Position numbers and translations under genes: made by a program | The notes under the pieces: generated by a model | Seen by the model: the letters and a program-made list of their open reading frames with translations, nothing else | What the model was told of the DNA's origin: nothing | Database searches by the model: none | Origin: Pseudomonas fortuita | Lineage (GTDB): Bacteria; Pseudomonadota; Gammaproteobacteria; Pseudomonadales; Pseudomonadaceae | Assembly (NCBI RefSeq): GCF_026898135.2 | Contig: NZ_CP114035.2 | Location: 5,683,501-5,747,500 of the forward strand | Reading direction: 5' to 3' | Length of the DNA: 64,000 nucleotides | Shown here: piece after piece, positions 19,393 through 29,206 of the stretch | Layout: the number at the start of each line of letters is the position of its first letter | Position numbering within the stretch: the stretch's first letter is position 1

Positions 19393-19571
19393 TACGCCTT
19401 TTCCCCTCTGGTCCGGGCGGCTTGCCAGCTGGCGAGCCGTCAGTAAAGCCGGTATCGCGCACAGCAGCGGGCAGCACTGATCCCAGCGCAGCCACCGTAC
19501 CCGATACCCTCGAATTGCCTTGCGAGCTGACCAAACCGTCAACTGGCGCTGTGCCAATCAACCTTTCAGAC

Positions 19572-19598
19572 GCAAAAAAGCCGGGAAATTTCCCGGCT
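19572..19598 (-). terminator. Intrinsic terminator of the hflX-hflK-hflC block
   Basis: GCCGGGAAATTTCCCGGC followed by TTTTTTGCG on the minus strand, about 100 bases after the hflC stop. A second GC-rich hairpin without a T run (CCCCGCCTGG...CCAGGCGGGG, about 19632-19664) lies between it and hflC. Confidence 0.88.
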
Positions 19599-19693
19599 GC
19601 CTCATCATACACCCCTTTTCATTCAGGATGCACCCCGCCTGGTGTTTTAGCTGCCAGGCGGGGCGCCGCTGCATGAAAATCAGGGCCTGAGCA

Positions 19694-20563
19694 TCACGGC
19701 TTGCTCTTGTCCAGGTAACGGAAGAACTCGTTCTTCGGGTCCAGGACCAGCACGTCGCTCTTGCTCGAGAAGCTCTCGCGGTATGCCTGCAGGCTACGGT
19801 GGAACGCATAGAAATCAGCGTCCTGGCTGTAGGCCTTGGCATAGATGGCAGCCGCTTGGGCGTCGCCGTCACCACGGGTTTCTTCTGCTTCGCGGTAGGC
19901 CTCGGCCAGCAGCACACGGCGCTGGCGGTCGGCATCGGCACGAATACCTTCAGCCAGCTCGTTACCCTTGGCACGGTGCTCGCGAGCTTCACGCTCACGC
20001 TCGGTGCTCATGCGGTCGAACACGCTGCGGTTGACTTCCTTCGGCAGGTCGATGGCCTTGACGCGCACGTCGACCACCTCGATGCCCAGCTCTTTGTTGG
20101 CCATGCGGTTCAGCGATGCAGTGATGTCGGCCATCAGTGCGTCACGCTCACCGGAAACCACCTCGTGCAGGGTACGTTTACCGAACTGGTCGCGCAGGCC
20201 GCTTTCCAGACGACGCGACAGACGCTCGTCGGCGATCTGCTTCATGCCGGACGTGGCGGTGTAGAAGCGCTCGGCATCCTTGACGCGCCACTTGGCGTAG
20301 GCGTCGACCATCACCGCTTTTTTCTCCAGGGTCAGGAACCGCTGGGTCGGGGCGTCGAGGGTCATGAGGCGGGCGTCGAACTTGCGCACCTGGTTCACGT
20401 ACGGAATCTTCACGTGCAGGCCGGGCTGAACATCTGCCTGGACCACCTTACCGAAGCGCAGCAGTACCGCACGTTCTGTCTGGGACACGATGTAGAAGCT
20501 GTTCCAGGCCACAATGGCCAGAACGACGGCGGCGATCAGGGCGATCAGCGATCTATTGCTCAT
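19694..20563 (-). CDS. hflC: FtsH protease modulator HflC
   Basis: 289 residues. An N-terminal membrane anchor (about 5-25) is followed by an SPFH/band-7 domain (about 20-185) and a helical tail containing ERAREH- and AEGIRADADRQ-type segments. HflC assembles with HflK into a large periplasm-facing cage around the FtsH protease. Its ATG overlaps the hflK stop by one base (TGATG), so the subunits are made in step. Confidence 0.97.
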   Translation of the reverse strand: MSNRSLIALIAAVVLAIVAWNSFYIVSQTERAVLLRFGKVVQADVQPGLHVKIPYVNQVRKFDARLMTLDAPTQRFLTLEKKAVMVDAYAKWRVKDAERFYTATSGMKQIADERLSRRLESGLRDQFGKRTLHEVVSGERDALMADITASLNRMANKELGIEVVDVRVKAIDLPKEVNRSVFDRMSTEREREAREHRAKGNELAEGIRADADRQRRVLLAEAYREAEETRGDGDAQAAAIYAKAYSQDADFYAFHRSLQAYRESFSSKSDVLVLDPKNEFFRYLDKSKP

Positions 20564-21744
20564 CAGCGGCTCTCCCTAGTACGCAGCGGCTGCTGTTGCT
20601 GTTGCAGGTCCTGCGCCGCACGGGCGGCCGCATCGTTGGCCGATGGCGACACGCTGGTGGTTGGCGTGGACGGGTTGCGGCTGCCTTCGACCATCTTGTC
20701 CAGTGGCAGGTAAAGCAGGTTGTTCTGCCCGTCCTTGGTCGCCACCATGACCTTGCTCGAATTGCTGTAGACCTCTTGCATGGTCTCCAGGTACAGACGC
20801 TGACGGGTCACGTCAGGTGCCTTGTGGTACTCGGTAACCAGCTTGGTGAAGCGGTCGGCCTCACCCTTGGCCCGGGCGATGACTTCGTCGCGGTAACCGT
20901 TGGCGTCCTCGATGATGCGCTGGGCCTGACCACGGGCTTCCGGCACCACGCCATTGGCGTAGGACTCGGCCTGGTTGCGGGCACGCTGCTCGTCTTCGCG
21001 GGCACGGATCACGTCGTCGAAGGCTTCCTGCACTTCACGCGGGGCTGCCGCGCTCTGTACGTTGACCTGGGTAACGGTGATACCGGTACGGTAGTTGTCG
21101 AGGAAGCGCTGCAGACGTTCGCGGATATCCACGGCCATCTGTTCACGGCCTTCGGTGAGCACCTGGTCCATCGAGGTGGAACCCACCACGTGGCGCAGGG
21201 CACTGTCGGTCGCGTGCTGCAGGCTCACCTCAGGCTGGTCGACGTTAAGCACGAAGTCCTGCAGGTTGCTGATCTTGTACTGGACGGTCAGCGGTACCTC
21301 GACGATGTTCTCGTCTTCGGTCAGCATCTGGCCCTGCTTGGTATAGGCACGCTCACGCGTGACGTTTTCCATGTACTTGCGATCAATCGGCGGGAAGTAG
21401 ATGTTCAGGCCGGGACCGACCGTCTCGTGGTACTTGCCGAAGCGCAGCACCACGGCCTGCTCCTGCTCGTCGACCACGTACACGGCACTGTACAGCCAGA
21501 TGGCAGCCAGCACCGCCAGGCCTATGCCCAGCAGGCCAAGGCCACCGCCCTTGCCGACATTGCGGTCACCGCCGCCACGTTTCTTGTTACCGCCGAACAT
21601 GCCATTCAGGCTGTCCTGCAGTTTGCGGAAGGCCTCGTCCAGATCCGGCGGACCTTTCTTGTCACCACCACCGCCACCGCCACCACGGCGGCCGCCCCAG
21701 GGATCCTGATTGTTCGAGTTGCCACCCGGCTCGTTCCAAGCCAT
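20563..21744 (-). CDS. hflK: FtsH protease modulator HflK
   Basis: 393 residues. It has a glycine-rich cytosolic N-terminus (GGRRGGGGGGGDKKG at about 17-31), one membrane segment (about 70-95), an SPFH/band-7 domain (YSAVYVVDEQEQAVVLRFGK at its start) and a C-terminal helical part ending in QQQQQP-type low complexity. Partner of HflC. Start ATG 21744 (MAWNEPGGNSNNQDPWGG) with GGAGAG upstream; an in-frame start 12 codons earlier lacks such a site. It lies 96 bases after hflX. Confidence 0.96.
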   Translation of the reverse strand: MAWNEPGGNSNNQDPWGGRRGGGGGGGDKKGPPDLDEAFRKLQDSLNGMFGGNKKRGGGDRNVGKGGGLGLLGIGLAVLAAIWLYSAVYVVDEQEQAVVLRFGKYHETVGPGLNIYFPPIDRKYMENVTRERAYTKQGQMLTEDENIVEVPLTVQYKISNLQDFVLNVDQPEVSLQHATDSALRHVVGSTSMDQVLTEGREQMAVDIRERLQRFLDNYRTGITVTQVNVQSAAAPREVQEAFDDVIRAREDEQRARNQAESYANGVVPEARGQAQRIIEDANGYRDEVIARAKGEADRFTKLVTEYHKAPDVTRQRLYLETMQEVYSNSSKVMVATKDGQNNLLYLPLDKMVEGSRNPSTPTTSVSPSANDAAARAAQDLQQQQQPLRTRESR

Positions 21745-21840
21745 AGCGCTCTCCATCTGATAAAGCAAAGACGCGCCCACGGCGCGCCGTCCAATGCTAC
21801 AGAATGCCTGTCACTGCTGCCCGGCGACCTCGACGAGCAT

Positions 21841-23142
21841 TTATTGCAAAGTGTGTTGCTCGACAAACACTTGCGGCTCCATGCCTTCGCGGCTGACCAG
21901 GCGATTCAATTCGACCCTGGGCAGTCGCACGCTCAGCAGGCTGCGCCCTTCTTCATCATGCTCTTCACTCTGCACGGCACCCAGAGCAAAGAATTGCGCG
22001 CGCAAGCGGGCAAAACGCTGCTCCAGGCACAGGGTACCGACAAACAGATCATCCCCCAGCAACTCGGCAATCGCCTGGCCAACCAGCTCCAGACCACGCC
22101 CATCACGTGCCGATACCCAGACCCGTTCCGGCTTGCCGTCGGCATTGCGCTGGATCTGTGGCTCGACATCTTCGAGCAGGTCGAGTTTGTTATACACCTC
22201 AAGGATCGGCAAGCCTTCAGCGCCAATCTCACCCAACACGGCCAGCACCTGCTCGATCTGCTCCATGCGCTCTGGCTCATGGGCGTCGATCACGTGCAGC
22301 AGCAGGTCGGAGTTGCTCGACTCTTCGAGCGTAGCCCGAAAAGCCTCGACCAGCTTGTGCGGCAGGTGGCGAATGAAGCCCACGGTGTCGGCAAGCACGA
22401 TCGGCCCCAGGTCGTCGAGCTCGAGCCGGCGCAGCGTCGGGTCGAGGGTGGCGAACAGCTGGTCCGCGGCGTACACCTCGGATTCGGTCAGAGCGTTGAA
22501 CAGCGTGGACTTGCCGGCGTTGGTGTAACCCACCAGCGATACTGAAGGGATATCCGCGCGCTTGCGCCCGCGACGCGCCTGCTCACGCTGGCTGCGTACC
22601 TTCTCCAGGCGTGACTTGATCTGGCGAATGCGCACCCGCAACAGGCGGCGGTCGGTTTCCAGCTGGGTTTCACCCGGGCCACGCAGGCCAATACCACCTT
22701 TTTGTCGCTCAAGGTGGGTCCAGCCACGCACCAGCCGCGTGCTCATGTGATCAAGCTGGGCCAGTTCGACCTGCAGCTTGCCTTCATGGGTACGCGCCCG
22801 TTGGGCGAAAATATCGAGGATCAGCCCGGTACGATCGAGCACACGGCACTCGAACACACGTTCAAGGTTGCGCTCCTGACTGGGCGTAAGGGTGTGATTG
22901 AAAATCACCAGGTCTACCTGTTCGGCATGGACCAGGTCGTGCAATTCCTCGACCTTGCCGCTGCCAATCAGGTATTTGGCCGTGGGCTGATGCCTTGTCA
23001 CTGTCACCAGCGAGACGATGTCCGCCCCGGCCGACAATGCCAGCTCCCGAAACTCCTGCGGATCTTCGCGCGCCTCAGGGTTCTGACCTTCCAAGTGAAC
23101 GAGCAACGCCCGCTCACCACCACCGTGGCGCTCAAAGAACAA
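21841..23142 (-). CDS. hflX: Ribosome-associated GTPase HflX
   Basis: 433 residues. HflX is a GTPase that binds the 50S subunit and rescues stalled or heat-damaged ribosomes. The N-terminal HflX domain carries the glycine-rich KGGIGLRGPGETQLETDRR segment (about 148-166). The G domain has G1 GYTNAGKST, G3 DTVGF and G4 NKLD. Translation starts at TTG 23142 with TAGGAG upstream, 12 bases after the hfq stop. The rare start codon may keep output below that of Hfq from the same message. Confidence 0.96.
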   Translation of the reverse strand: MFFERHGGGERALLVHLEGQNPEAREDPQEFRELALSAGADIVSLVTVTRHQPTAKYLIGSGKVEELHDLVHAEQVDLVIFNHTLTPSQERNLERVFECRVLDRTGLILDIFAQRARTHEGKLQVELAQLDHMSTRLVRGWTHLERQKGGIGLRGPGETQLETDRRLLRVRIRQIKSRLEKVRSQREQARRGRKRADIPSVSLVGYTNAGKSTLFNALTESEVYAADQLFATLDPTLRRLELDDLGPIVLADTVGFIRHLPHKLVEAFRATLEESSNSDLLLHVIDAHEPERMEQIEQVLAVLGEIGAEGLPILEVYNKLDLLEDVEPQIQRNADGKPERVWVSARDGRGLELVGQAIAELLGDDLFVGTLCLEQRFARLRAQFFALGAVQSEEHDEEGRSLLSVRLPRVELNRLVSREGMEPQVFVEQHTLQ

Positions 23143-23154
23143 TGCAGGCTCCTA

Positions 23155-23415
23155 TCAGGCGTTGCCTGGCTCGCTGTCGCCGAGGTCGGAATCGGACGGG
23201 CTTGGCAGGCGAACCGGACGGGCAGGCACTACAGTCGAAATGGCGTGTTTGTAGACCATTTGGCTGACGGTGTTCTTCAGCAGTACCACGAACTGGTCGA
23301 ACGATTCGATCGAGCCCTGCAATTTGATGCCGTTGACCAGGTAGATGGATACCGGAACCTTTTCTTTTCTCAAGGTGTTCAAGTAAGGGTCTTGTAGCGA
23401 ATGCCCTTTTGACAT
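23155..23415 (-). CDS. hfq: RNA chaperone Hfq
   Basis: 86 residues. The Sm-like core (about 7-68) has the Sm1 segment ending in [11 protein letters not shown] and the Sm2 motif YKHAIS, with a short acidic C-terminal tail as in Pseudomonas. Hfq forms a hexamer that pairs small RNAs with mRNAs and, in Pseudomonas, works with Crc in catabolite repression. Start ATG 23415 with AGGAG seven bases upstream. The 94-base gap before it is very AT-rich and probably holds its own promoter; I could not fix a unique one. Confidence 0.98.
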   Translation of the reverse strand: MSKGHSLQDPYLNTLRKEKVPVSIYLVNGIKLQGSIESFDQFVVLLKNTVSQMVYKHAISTVVPARPVRLPSPSDSDLGDSEPGNA

Positions 23416-23509
23416 ATGCCGCACTCCTGTAAGGATAAATAATAGAAAATCAAGAAAATCGATAAATTAGGCCGCCCCTTCGCAAGAATAGACGGCAATC
23501 AGCAGGGAC

Positions 23510-24481
23510 TCAGCTCAATATGGAGATGGCCCCAAGGTATTTCAAGGTGCGGGACAGATTGTCGCAGGCCATGCTGTCAAGCCAGTGCACATCAGGCCAG
23601 CCACGCAACCAGGTGAACTGCCGCTTGGCCAGCTGCCGGGTAGCAATGATACCGCGTTCTCGCATCTCATTCTCAGTCAGCGTGCCGTCCAGGTAATCCC
23701 AGACCTGCCGATACCCCACAGCCCGTATAGACGGCAGCCCGGCGTGCAAGTCACTTCTGGCTCGCAGCGATCGGACCTCGTCAACGAAGCCCTGTTCCAA
23801 CATCTGCGAAAATCGTAACGCAATTCGCTGATGCAAAATGTGACGATCTGTAGGAGCAATCGCCAAACTCGCGACAGTATAGGGCAAATGTCCGCCAGCG
23901 CCTGCGTCTGCGGCGCGACTTTCCGCGAATTGACGCTGGCGATGGGCTGTCATGCTCTCACCGCTCACCCGATACACTTCCAGCGCGCGGATTAGCCGCT
24001 GCGGGTCGTTGGGGTGGATGCGCGCCGCCGATTCCGGGTCGACCTCGGCCAATTGGCGGTGCAGTTCGGCCAGCCCCAGCGCCTCGGCTTGGGCTTCCAG
24101 GTCGGCCCGCACCGCAGCGTCAGCTGCCGGCATGTCGGCCAGGCCGTCGATCAACGCCTTGTAATAGAGCATGGTGCCGCCTACCAGCAGCGGGATCTTG
24201 CCACGCGCGGTGATGTCGGCCATGGCCTCCAGGGCATCGGCGCGAAATTGCGCGGCCGAATAGCTCTCGGCCGGGTCGCGGATGTCGATCAGCCGGTGCG
24301 GGTGGGCAGCCAGGATTTCTTTGGACGGCTTGGCCGAACCGATGTCCATGCCGCGATAGACCAGCGCCGAGTCGACGCTGATCAGCTCGCACGGCAGCAC
24401 TTTGGTCAGTTCGATAGCCAGGTCGGTCTTGCCGGCCGCCGTCGGGCCCATCAGGAATATTGCAGGGGGCTTGCCGCTCAT
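23510..24481 (-). CDS. miaA: tRNA dimethylallyltransferase
   Basis: 323 residues. It adds a dimethylallyl group to A37 of tRNAs that read UNN codons. The P-loop GPTAAGKT (about 12-19), the [18 protein letters not shown] segment (about 35-52), [12 protein letters not shown] (about 97-108) and the C-terminal [13 protein letters not shown] are all typical. Start ATG 24481 lies two bases after the mutL stop, so the genes are coupled. Confidence 0.97.
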   Translation of the reverse strand: MSGKPPAIFLMGPTAAGKTDLAIELTKVLPCELISVDSALVYRGMDIGSAKPSKEILAAHPHRLIDIRDPAESYSAAQFRADALEAMADITARGKIPLLVGGTMLYYKALIDGLADMPAADAAVRADLEAQAEALGLAELHRQLAEVDPESAARIHPNDPQRLIRALEVYRVSGESMTAHRQRQFAESRAADAGAGGHLPYTVASLAIAPTDRHILHQRIALRFSQMLEQGFVDEVRSLRARSDLHAGLPSIRAVGYRQVWDYLDGTLTENEMRERGIIATRQLAKRQFTWLRGWPDVHWLDSMACDNLSRTLKYLGAISILS

Positions 24482-24482
24482 T

Positions 24483-26381
24483 TCATCGACCGCGCAGGAA
24501 GAGTTTGTCCAGATCGTCCAGGCCCATCTGGGTCCAGGTGGGACGGCCATGATTGCACTGGCCACTGCGCTCGGTATTTTCCATGTCGCGCAGCAGGGCA
24601 TTCATTTCAGGAATGGCCAGGCGCCGATTGGCGCGCACGGCGCCGTGGCAGGCCATGGTGCCAAGCAATTCATTGAGGTGCGCCTGAATACGGTCGCTGG
24701 TGCCGTACTCCATCAGGTCGGCGAGCACATCCTGAACCAGGCGGTTGGCCTCGGCCTGCTTGAGCAAGGCCGGAATCTGGCGTATCGCCAACGTCTCGGG
24801 GCCCAGGCGCTGCAGTTCGAAGCCCAGGCGCTGGAACCACTGCGCATGCTCTTCGGCGCAATCAGCTTCACGCTGGCTCAGGGCCAGGGTTTCGGGCACC
24901 AGCAGCGGCTGGCCGCTAAGGCCTTCGCTGGCCATGGCCACCTTGAGGCGCTCGTACATGATGCGCTCGTGAGCAGCGTGCATGTCCACCAGCACCAGGC
25001 CAACCGCGTTCTCGGCCAGGATATAGATGCCCTTGAGCTGCGCCAGTGCGTAGCCCAGCGGGGGAATATCACCCTGGCTTTCGGGCAACGTCGTGACCGG
25101 TGCCGCACCGCCTTCCAGCGGTTTGTAGAACTCGCGATACACCGCCTGTGCCTCGGCGGCCGGCAGCGGCTGCGAAGGGCGTGGGGTGTATTGATACTGG
25201 TAACCGGCGCCACTGCCGCCGTTGGAGATCGCATGCTGCGGCGCCTGAGGCCGTTCAAGCACTGGCGAAGCCAGGCGCATTTCGCCCTGTGGGCCGAACT
25301 CACCGGCCTGCTGACCAGTGGGGCGGATCAGCTCAGGTACGGCGGCGGGCGCGGCCAACTGGTCTTCCGGACGCACATCGGCCAATGCGCGGTGCAGGGT
25401 GCCATACAGGAAGTCGTGCACCGAGCGCCCCTCGCGGAAGCGCACTTCGTGCTTGGTCGGGTGCACATTGACGTCGACGCCGTTGGGTTCCAGCTCCAGG
25501 AACAGCACGAATGTGGGGTGCCGACCATTGAACAGCACGTCACGGTAGGCCTGCCGCACAGCGTGGGCAACCAGCTTGTCGCGCACCGCACGGCCATTGA
25601 CGAAGAAGTACTGCAGGTCTGCCTGGCTGCGCGAGAAGGTCGGCAGGCCAACCCAGCCCCACAGGCGCAGGCCGTTGCGCTCGACGTCGATCGGCAGCGC
25701 CTGCTCCATGAAACCGGGGCCGCAAATGGCGCCTACCCGCCGCGCCCGGGCCGCTTCGTCATGGGCCTCGTGCAGGCTGAGGATGCTCTTGCCGTTGTGG
25801 CGCAGATGAAAGCCGACGTCGAAACGCGCCAGCGCCAGCCGGCGGATCACTTCCTGCAGGTGATCGAACTCGGTCTTTTCAGCCTTGAGGAATTTGCGCC
25901 GCGCCGGGGTATTGAAGAACAGATCGCGAACTTCTACCGAGGTACCCACCGGGTGCGCCGCCGGCTGCACGCGCGGGGTCATGTCACGGCCTTCGGTTTC
26001 GACCTGCCAGGCCTCGCTGGCATTGGCGGTACGCGAAGTCAGGGTCAGGCGTGCCACCGAACTGATCGACGCCAGGGCCTCACCACGGAAACCCAGGCTC
26101 AATACCCCTTCAAGGTCTTCCAGCTCGCGAATCTTGCTGGTGGCGTGACGGGCCAGGGCCAGCGGCAGGTCGTCAGCAGAAATACCACTGCCATCGTCCC
26201 GCACCTTGAGCAACTTGACGCCGCCCTGCTCCACGTCCACGTCGATACGTCGGGCACCGGAGTCCAGGCTGTTTTCCAACAGCTCCTTGGCAACCGAGGC
26301 CGGCCGCTCGACTACCTCACCGGCGGCGATCTGGTTGGCCAGCCGCGGGCTGAGCAGCTGGATGCGCGAACCGCCACTCAT
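24483..26381 (-). CDS. mutL: DNA mismatch repair protein MutL
   Basis: 632 residues. A GHKL ATPase N-terminal domain carries [20 protein letters not shown] (motif I, about 22-41), DDGSGI (about 62-67) and [10 protein letters not shown] (about 95-104); the C-terminal dimerisation domain includes the [12 protein letters not shown] segment and [13 protein letters not shown] end ([12 protein letters not shown]). MutL couples MutS mismatch recognition to strand removal. It overlaps amiB by four bases (ATGA) and precedes miaA. Confidence 0.97.
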   Translation of the reverse strand: MSGGSRIQLLSPRLANQIAAGEVVERPASVAKELLENSLDSGARRIDVDVEQGGVKLLKVRDDGSGISADDLPLALARHATSKIRELEDLEGVLSLGFRGEALASISSVARLTLTSRTANASEAWQVETEGRDMTPRVQPAAHPVGTSVEVRDLFFNTPARRKFLKAEKTEFDHLQEVIRRLALARFDVGFHLRHNGKSILSLHEAHDEAARARRVGAICGPGFMEQALPIDVERNGLRLWGWVGLPTFSRSQADLQYFFVNGRAVRDKLVAHAVRQAYRDVLFNGRHPTFVLFLELEPNGVDVNVHPTKHEVRFREGRSVHDFLYGTLHRALADVRPEDQLAAPAAVPELIRPTGQQAGEFGPQGEMRLASPVLERPQAPQHAISNGGSGAGYQYQYTPRPSQPLPAAEAQAVYREFYKPLEGGAAPVTTLPESQGDIPPLGYALAQLKGIYILAENAVGLVLVDMHAAHERIMYERLKVAMASEGLSGQPLLVPETLALSQREADCAEEHAQWFQRLGFELQRLGPETLAIRQIPALLKQAEANRLVQDVLADLMEYGTSDRIQAHLNELLGTMACHGAVRANRRLAIPEMNALLRDMENTERSGQCNHGRPTWTQMGLDDLDKLFLRGR

Positions 26382-27808
26382 TGCGCGGCCAATGTGGTAG
26401 CAGGGATGTCGAGGCGCTGGCCGACCTTCAGCTCATCCGTCTTGAGGCTGTTGGTGTTGCGCAGGCTGGCCACGCTGACCTGGTAACGCACGGCGAGCAT
26501 CGCCAGGGTCTCGCCAGGGCGCACTGTGTGCTCACGTGGGCCGGCGGCAAGCTTGCCGGTATCACGCAGCCAGGCAATATAGGTACCCGGCGGTGGGTTC
26601 TGCTGGAAGTACTGGCGCACACCGGTATGGATCGAACGGGCCAAGGCCTGCTGATGGCTGGCGGTGGCCAGCTTGGCGGCTTCGTTGTTGTTCGAGATGA
26701 ACCCGGTTTCAACGAGGATCGACGGAATATCAGGCGACTTCAGCACCATGAAGCCGGCCTGTTCCACACGCTGCTTGTGCAGCGAGGTGACACGGCCCAT
26801 GTTGCCCAGCACCTTCTGCCCCACATTGAGGCTGGAGCTGAGCGTGGCAGTCATCGACAGGTCCAGCAGCACGCCGGCCAGCATCCGGTCCTTGTCATCG
26901 AGGCTGACGTTGCCAGCACCGCCGATCAGGTCAGAACGGTTTTCCGTGTCGGCCAGCCAGCGCGCGGTCTCGGAGGTGGCGCCGCGGTCAGACAGGGCGA
27001 ACACCGAGGCACCAAATGCAGCACGCGACGGCGCGGCGTCGGCGTGAATCGAGATGAACAGGTCGGCCCCCTTCTTGCGGGCGATTTCCGTGCGTTTGCG
27101 CAGCGGAATGAAGTAATCGCCCGTACGGGTCAGCTCGGCACGAAAGCCTCTTTCGCTGTTGATCTGGCGCTGGAGCTCTTTGGCAATCTGCAGCACGATG
27201 TCTTTTTCATGCTGGCCACGCGAACCGGACGCACCCGGGTCTTCGCCACCGTGGCCGGCGTCGATGGCAACCACGATTTCACGCTTGCCGCTAGGCACCG
27301 GCGGCAACTTGATGGCGGGCTGGGCCGGGGATACCGGCACCGCTGGCGTGGTCGCCGGCGTCTGCACCGGCACGGGCGCCGGAGGTGGCGCGCTGGCCGC
27401 AATGGCGTCGGCTTCCTGATCGTACAGGTCGACCACCAGGCGATTGCCGTATTGGGCATTCGGCGCCAGCGTAAAGCTTTTCGGGGTGACCGACTTTTTC
27501 AGGTCTACCACCACCCGTAGATCGGTGGGGGTGCGCTGGGCTGAACGCACGCTACTGATCGGCGTGTTGGAGGTGGCCACGTTCAATGGCGCGGCCAGCG
27601 TGGCGCCATTGATGTCGATAACCAGACGATCAGGCGCGCTCAAGGTGAAGACGCTGTGCTGCACGGGGCCAGACAGGTCGAAGACCAGCCGCGTGTTGTC
27701 TGGCGCGCGCCATAGGCGCACGCTCTTGACTTGAGTGACGGCCAGAGCGTCAACGGTCACCGTTGTCAGCAGCAGCCCAACGATGGCAACCAGTGCGCGT
27801 ATGCGCAT
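26378..27808 (-). CDS. amiB: N-acetylmuramoyl-L-alanine amidase AmiB
   Basis: 476 residues. It has a signal peptide (about 1-24), an AMIN localisation domain (about 28-130), a proline-rich linker (about 138-175), the zinc amidase_3 domain ([14 protein letters not shown] near 190; SIHADAA near 258; ETGFISN near 375) and one LysM peptidoglycan-binding repeat at the end ([15 protein letters not shown]...). It cleaves stem peptides from septal peptidoglycan during daughter-cell separation. It lies 11 bases after tsaE and overlaps mutL by four. Confidence 0.96.
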   Translation of the reverse strand: MRIRALVAIVGLLLTTVTVDALAVTQVKSVRLWRAPDNTRLVFDLSGPVQHSVFTLSAPDRLVIDINGATLAAPLNVATSNTPISSVRSAQRTPTDLRVVVDLKKSVTPKSFTLAPNAQYGNRLVVDLYDQEADAIAASAPPPAPVPVQTPATTPAVPVSPAQPAIKLPPVPSGKREIVVAIDAGHGGEDPGASGSRGQHEKDIVLQIAKELQRQINSERGFRAELTRTGDYFIPLRKRTEIARKKGADLFISIHADAAPSRAAFGASVFALSDRGATSETARWLADTENRSDLIGGAGNVSLDDKDRMLAGVLLDLSMTATLSSSLNVGQKVLGNMGRVTSLHKQRVEQAGFMVLKSPDIPSILVETGFISNNNEAAKLATASHQQALARSIHTGVRQYFQQNPPPGTYIAWLRDTGKLAAGPREHTVRPGETLAMLAVRYQVSVASLRNTNSLKTDELKVGQRLDIPATTLAAQ

Positions 27809-27819
27809 ACCTACCCCAC

Positions 27820-28293
27820 TTACTGTTTATAGTGTTTGGCCAGTGCCACGCACCAGGCCTCGCCGCGAGCCCCCTGCGGCGAAAGGATCAGCGAGCGTCC
27901 GCCCGCTTGGGGGGTCATGGTAATGGTCAGGTCAGGCTTTGGCAAAACGCCCGCACCCTTTTGTGGCCACTCGAACAGGCACAGCGGGTCGCCTTCGAAA
28001 TAGTCACGGATTCCCATGAACTCCAGTTCCTCCGGATCGACCAGGCGATACAGGTCGAAGTGGAAGGCCCGCACCTCACCGATTTCGTAGGGTTCAACCA
28101 CGGTGAAGGTCGGGCTTTTCACTGCACCCGTATGGCCCAGGCCACGGATCAGCCCTCGGGAAAGCGTAGTCTTGCCCGCACCCAGGTCGCCTTCAAGAAA
28201 GATCACGCCGCGACCGCCGGTCACCTCAGCCAGGGCTGCGCCAAACTTGACCGTGGCGTCTTCATCGGCCAGAAACAGGGTTATGCCAGACAC
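27820..28293 (-). CDS. tsaE: tRNA threonylcarbamoyladenosine biosynthesis ATPase TsaE
   Basis: 157 residues, standard length. The P-loop is LEGDLGAGKTTLSRGLI (about 34-50), followed by SPTFTVVEPY (about 60-69) and the HFDLYRL segment. TsaE binds TsaB-TsaD and recycles the complex that makes t6A37 in tRNA. It overlaps the nnrD 3' end by 13 bases and precedes amiB. Confidence 0.95.
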   Translation of the reverse strand: MSGITLFLADEDATVKFGAALAEVTGGRGVIFLEGDLGAGKTTLSRGLIRGLGHTGAVKSPTFTVVEPYEIGEVRAFHFDLYRLVDPEELEFMGIRDYFEGDPLCLFEWPQKGAGVLPKPDLTITMTPQAGGRSLILSPQGARGEAWCVALAKHYKQ

Positions 28294-29141
28294 GCAGAAT
28301 GCTCCTCCAGAAACTCACGAATGACCGGCGCCAGATCACTGGCCGCCAGGCCTCTACCTTGTACACCCAACCGCTCCCCCGCACAGGCATGCAACCACAC
28401 ACCCAGCCCAGCGGCCTGCCAGGCGTCCAGCCCTTGGGCCAGCAAGGCCGCCAGCACACCGGTCAGCACATCGCCAAAGCCGGCCCCGGCCATCGCCGGG
28501 TGGCCTCGCTCGCACAGCATCAGTTGCCCGGCGGGGTCGGCGACCAGGGTACCGGCCCCCTTGAGCACGCAGACGCTGTTGTAACGGCGCGCCAGCTTGC
28601 GCGCAGCGCCCTGGCGGTCGGCCTGCACCGCCTCGGTGGAAATGCCCAGCAGCCGCGCCGCCTCCCCCGGGTGCGGGGTGAGGATACTGCCACTGGGCAG
28701 GGCCAGGGGGGTACGCGCCAGCAAATTCAGGGCATCGGCGTCCCATACCTGCGGCTGCTCGGCGTTGGCCACTGCCGACAGCAGGCTACGCCCCCACGCC
28801 GCTTGCCCCAGCCCCGGGCCCACCACCAGTACCGAGGCGCGCTCCAGCACGCCCATCAGCTGGTTGGCCGAGCTGACACCCAGGCACATGGTTTCGGGCA
28901 GACGGGCCAGGCTCGCGCCGACATGCTCAGGGCGCGTCGCCACGCTGACCAGCCCGGCGCCACAGCGCAGGGCGGCTTCAGCGCTTAACAGCACAGCGCC
29001 GCCTGTGCCAAGGTCGCCACCGACCACCAGTACATGACCGAAGTCGCCTTTATGGGCATGCGCATGCCGTGTCGGCAGGTGCGCGACGGTCACGCTGCTG
29101 AGCAGTTGCGGGGCATGGCTGGGGTGTTTGGTCTGCGGCAT
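28281..29141 (-). CDS. nnrD: ADP-dependent NAD(P)H-hydrate dehydratase (stand-alone)
   Basis: 286 residues covering only the ribokinase-like dehydratase domain: GDFGHVLVVGGDLGTGGA near the N-terminus, LTPHPGEAARLL, CVLKGAGTLVA and the AMAGAGFGDVLTGV catalytic segment. It repairs damaged NADH/NADPH hydrates. In E. coli this domain is fused to the NAD(P)HX epimerase; no epimerase domain precedes it here. Start ATG 29141 (MPQTKHPSHAPQ) has GGAG 11 bases upstream, so the exact start is moderately certain. Divergent from queG with a 65-base gap. Confidence 0.9.
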   Translation of the reverse strand: MPQTKHPSHAPQLLSSVTVAHLPTRHAHAHKGDFGHVLVVGGDLGTGGAVLLSAEAALRCGAGLVSVATRPEHVGASLARLPETMCLGVSSANQLMGVLERASVLVVGPGLGQAAWGRSLLSAVANAEQPQVWDADALNLLARTPLALPSGSILTPHPGEAARLLGISTEAVQADRQGAARKLARRYNSVCVLKGAGTLVADPAGQLMLCERGHPAMAGAGFGDVLTGVLAALLAQGLDAWQAAGLGVWLHACAGERLGVQGRGLAASDLAPVIREFLEEHSACLA

Positions 29142-29206
29142 GGGGTCAAAGGCTCCATTGTCTGGCAGAATTATACGCACCTGAGCCCGTATTGCCTTAC
29201 CCATCC

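Noticed and set aside
24402..26486. A 694-codon plus-strand open frame across mutL and the 5' end of miaA
   Set aside because: It is antisense to mutL, which carries all its motifs. The amino-acid composition (many His, Gln, Arg) is that of a reverse-frame shadow.
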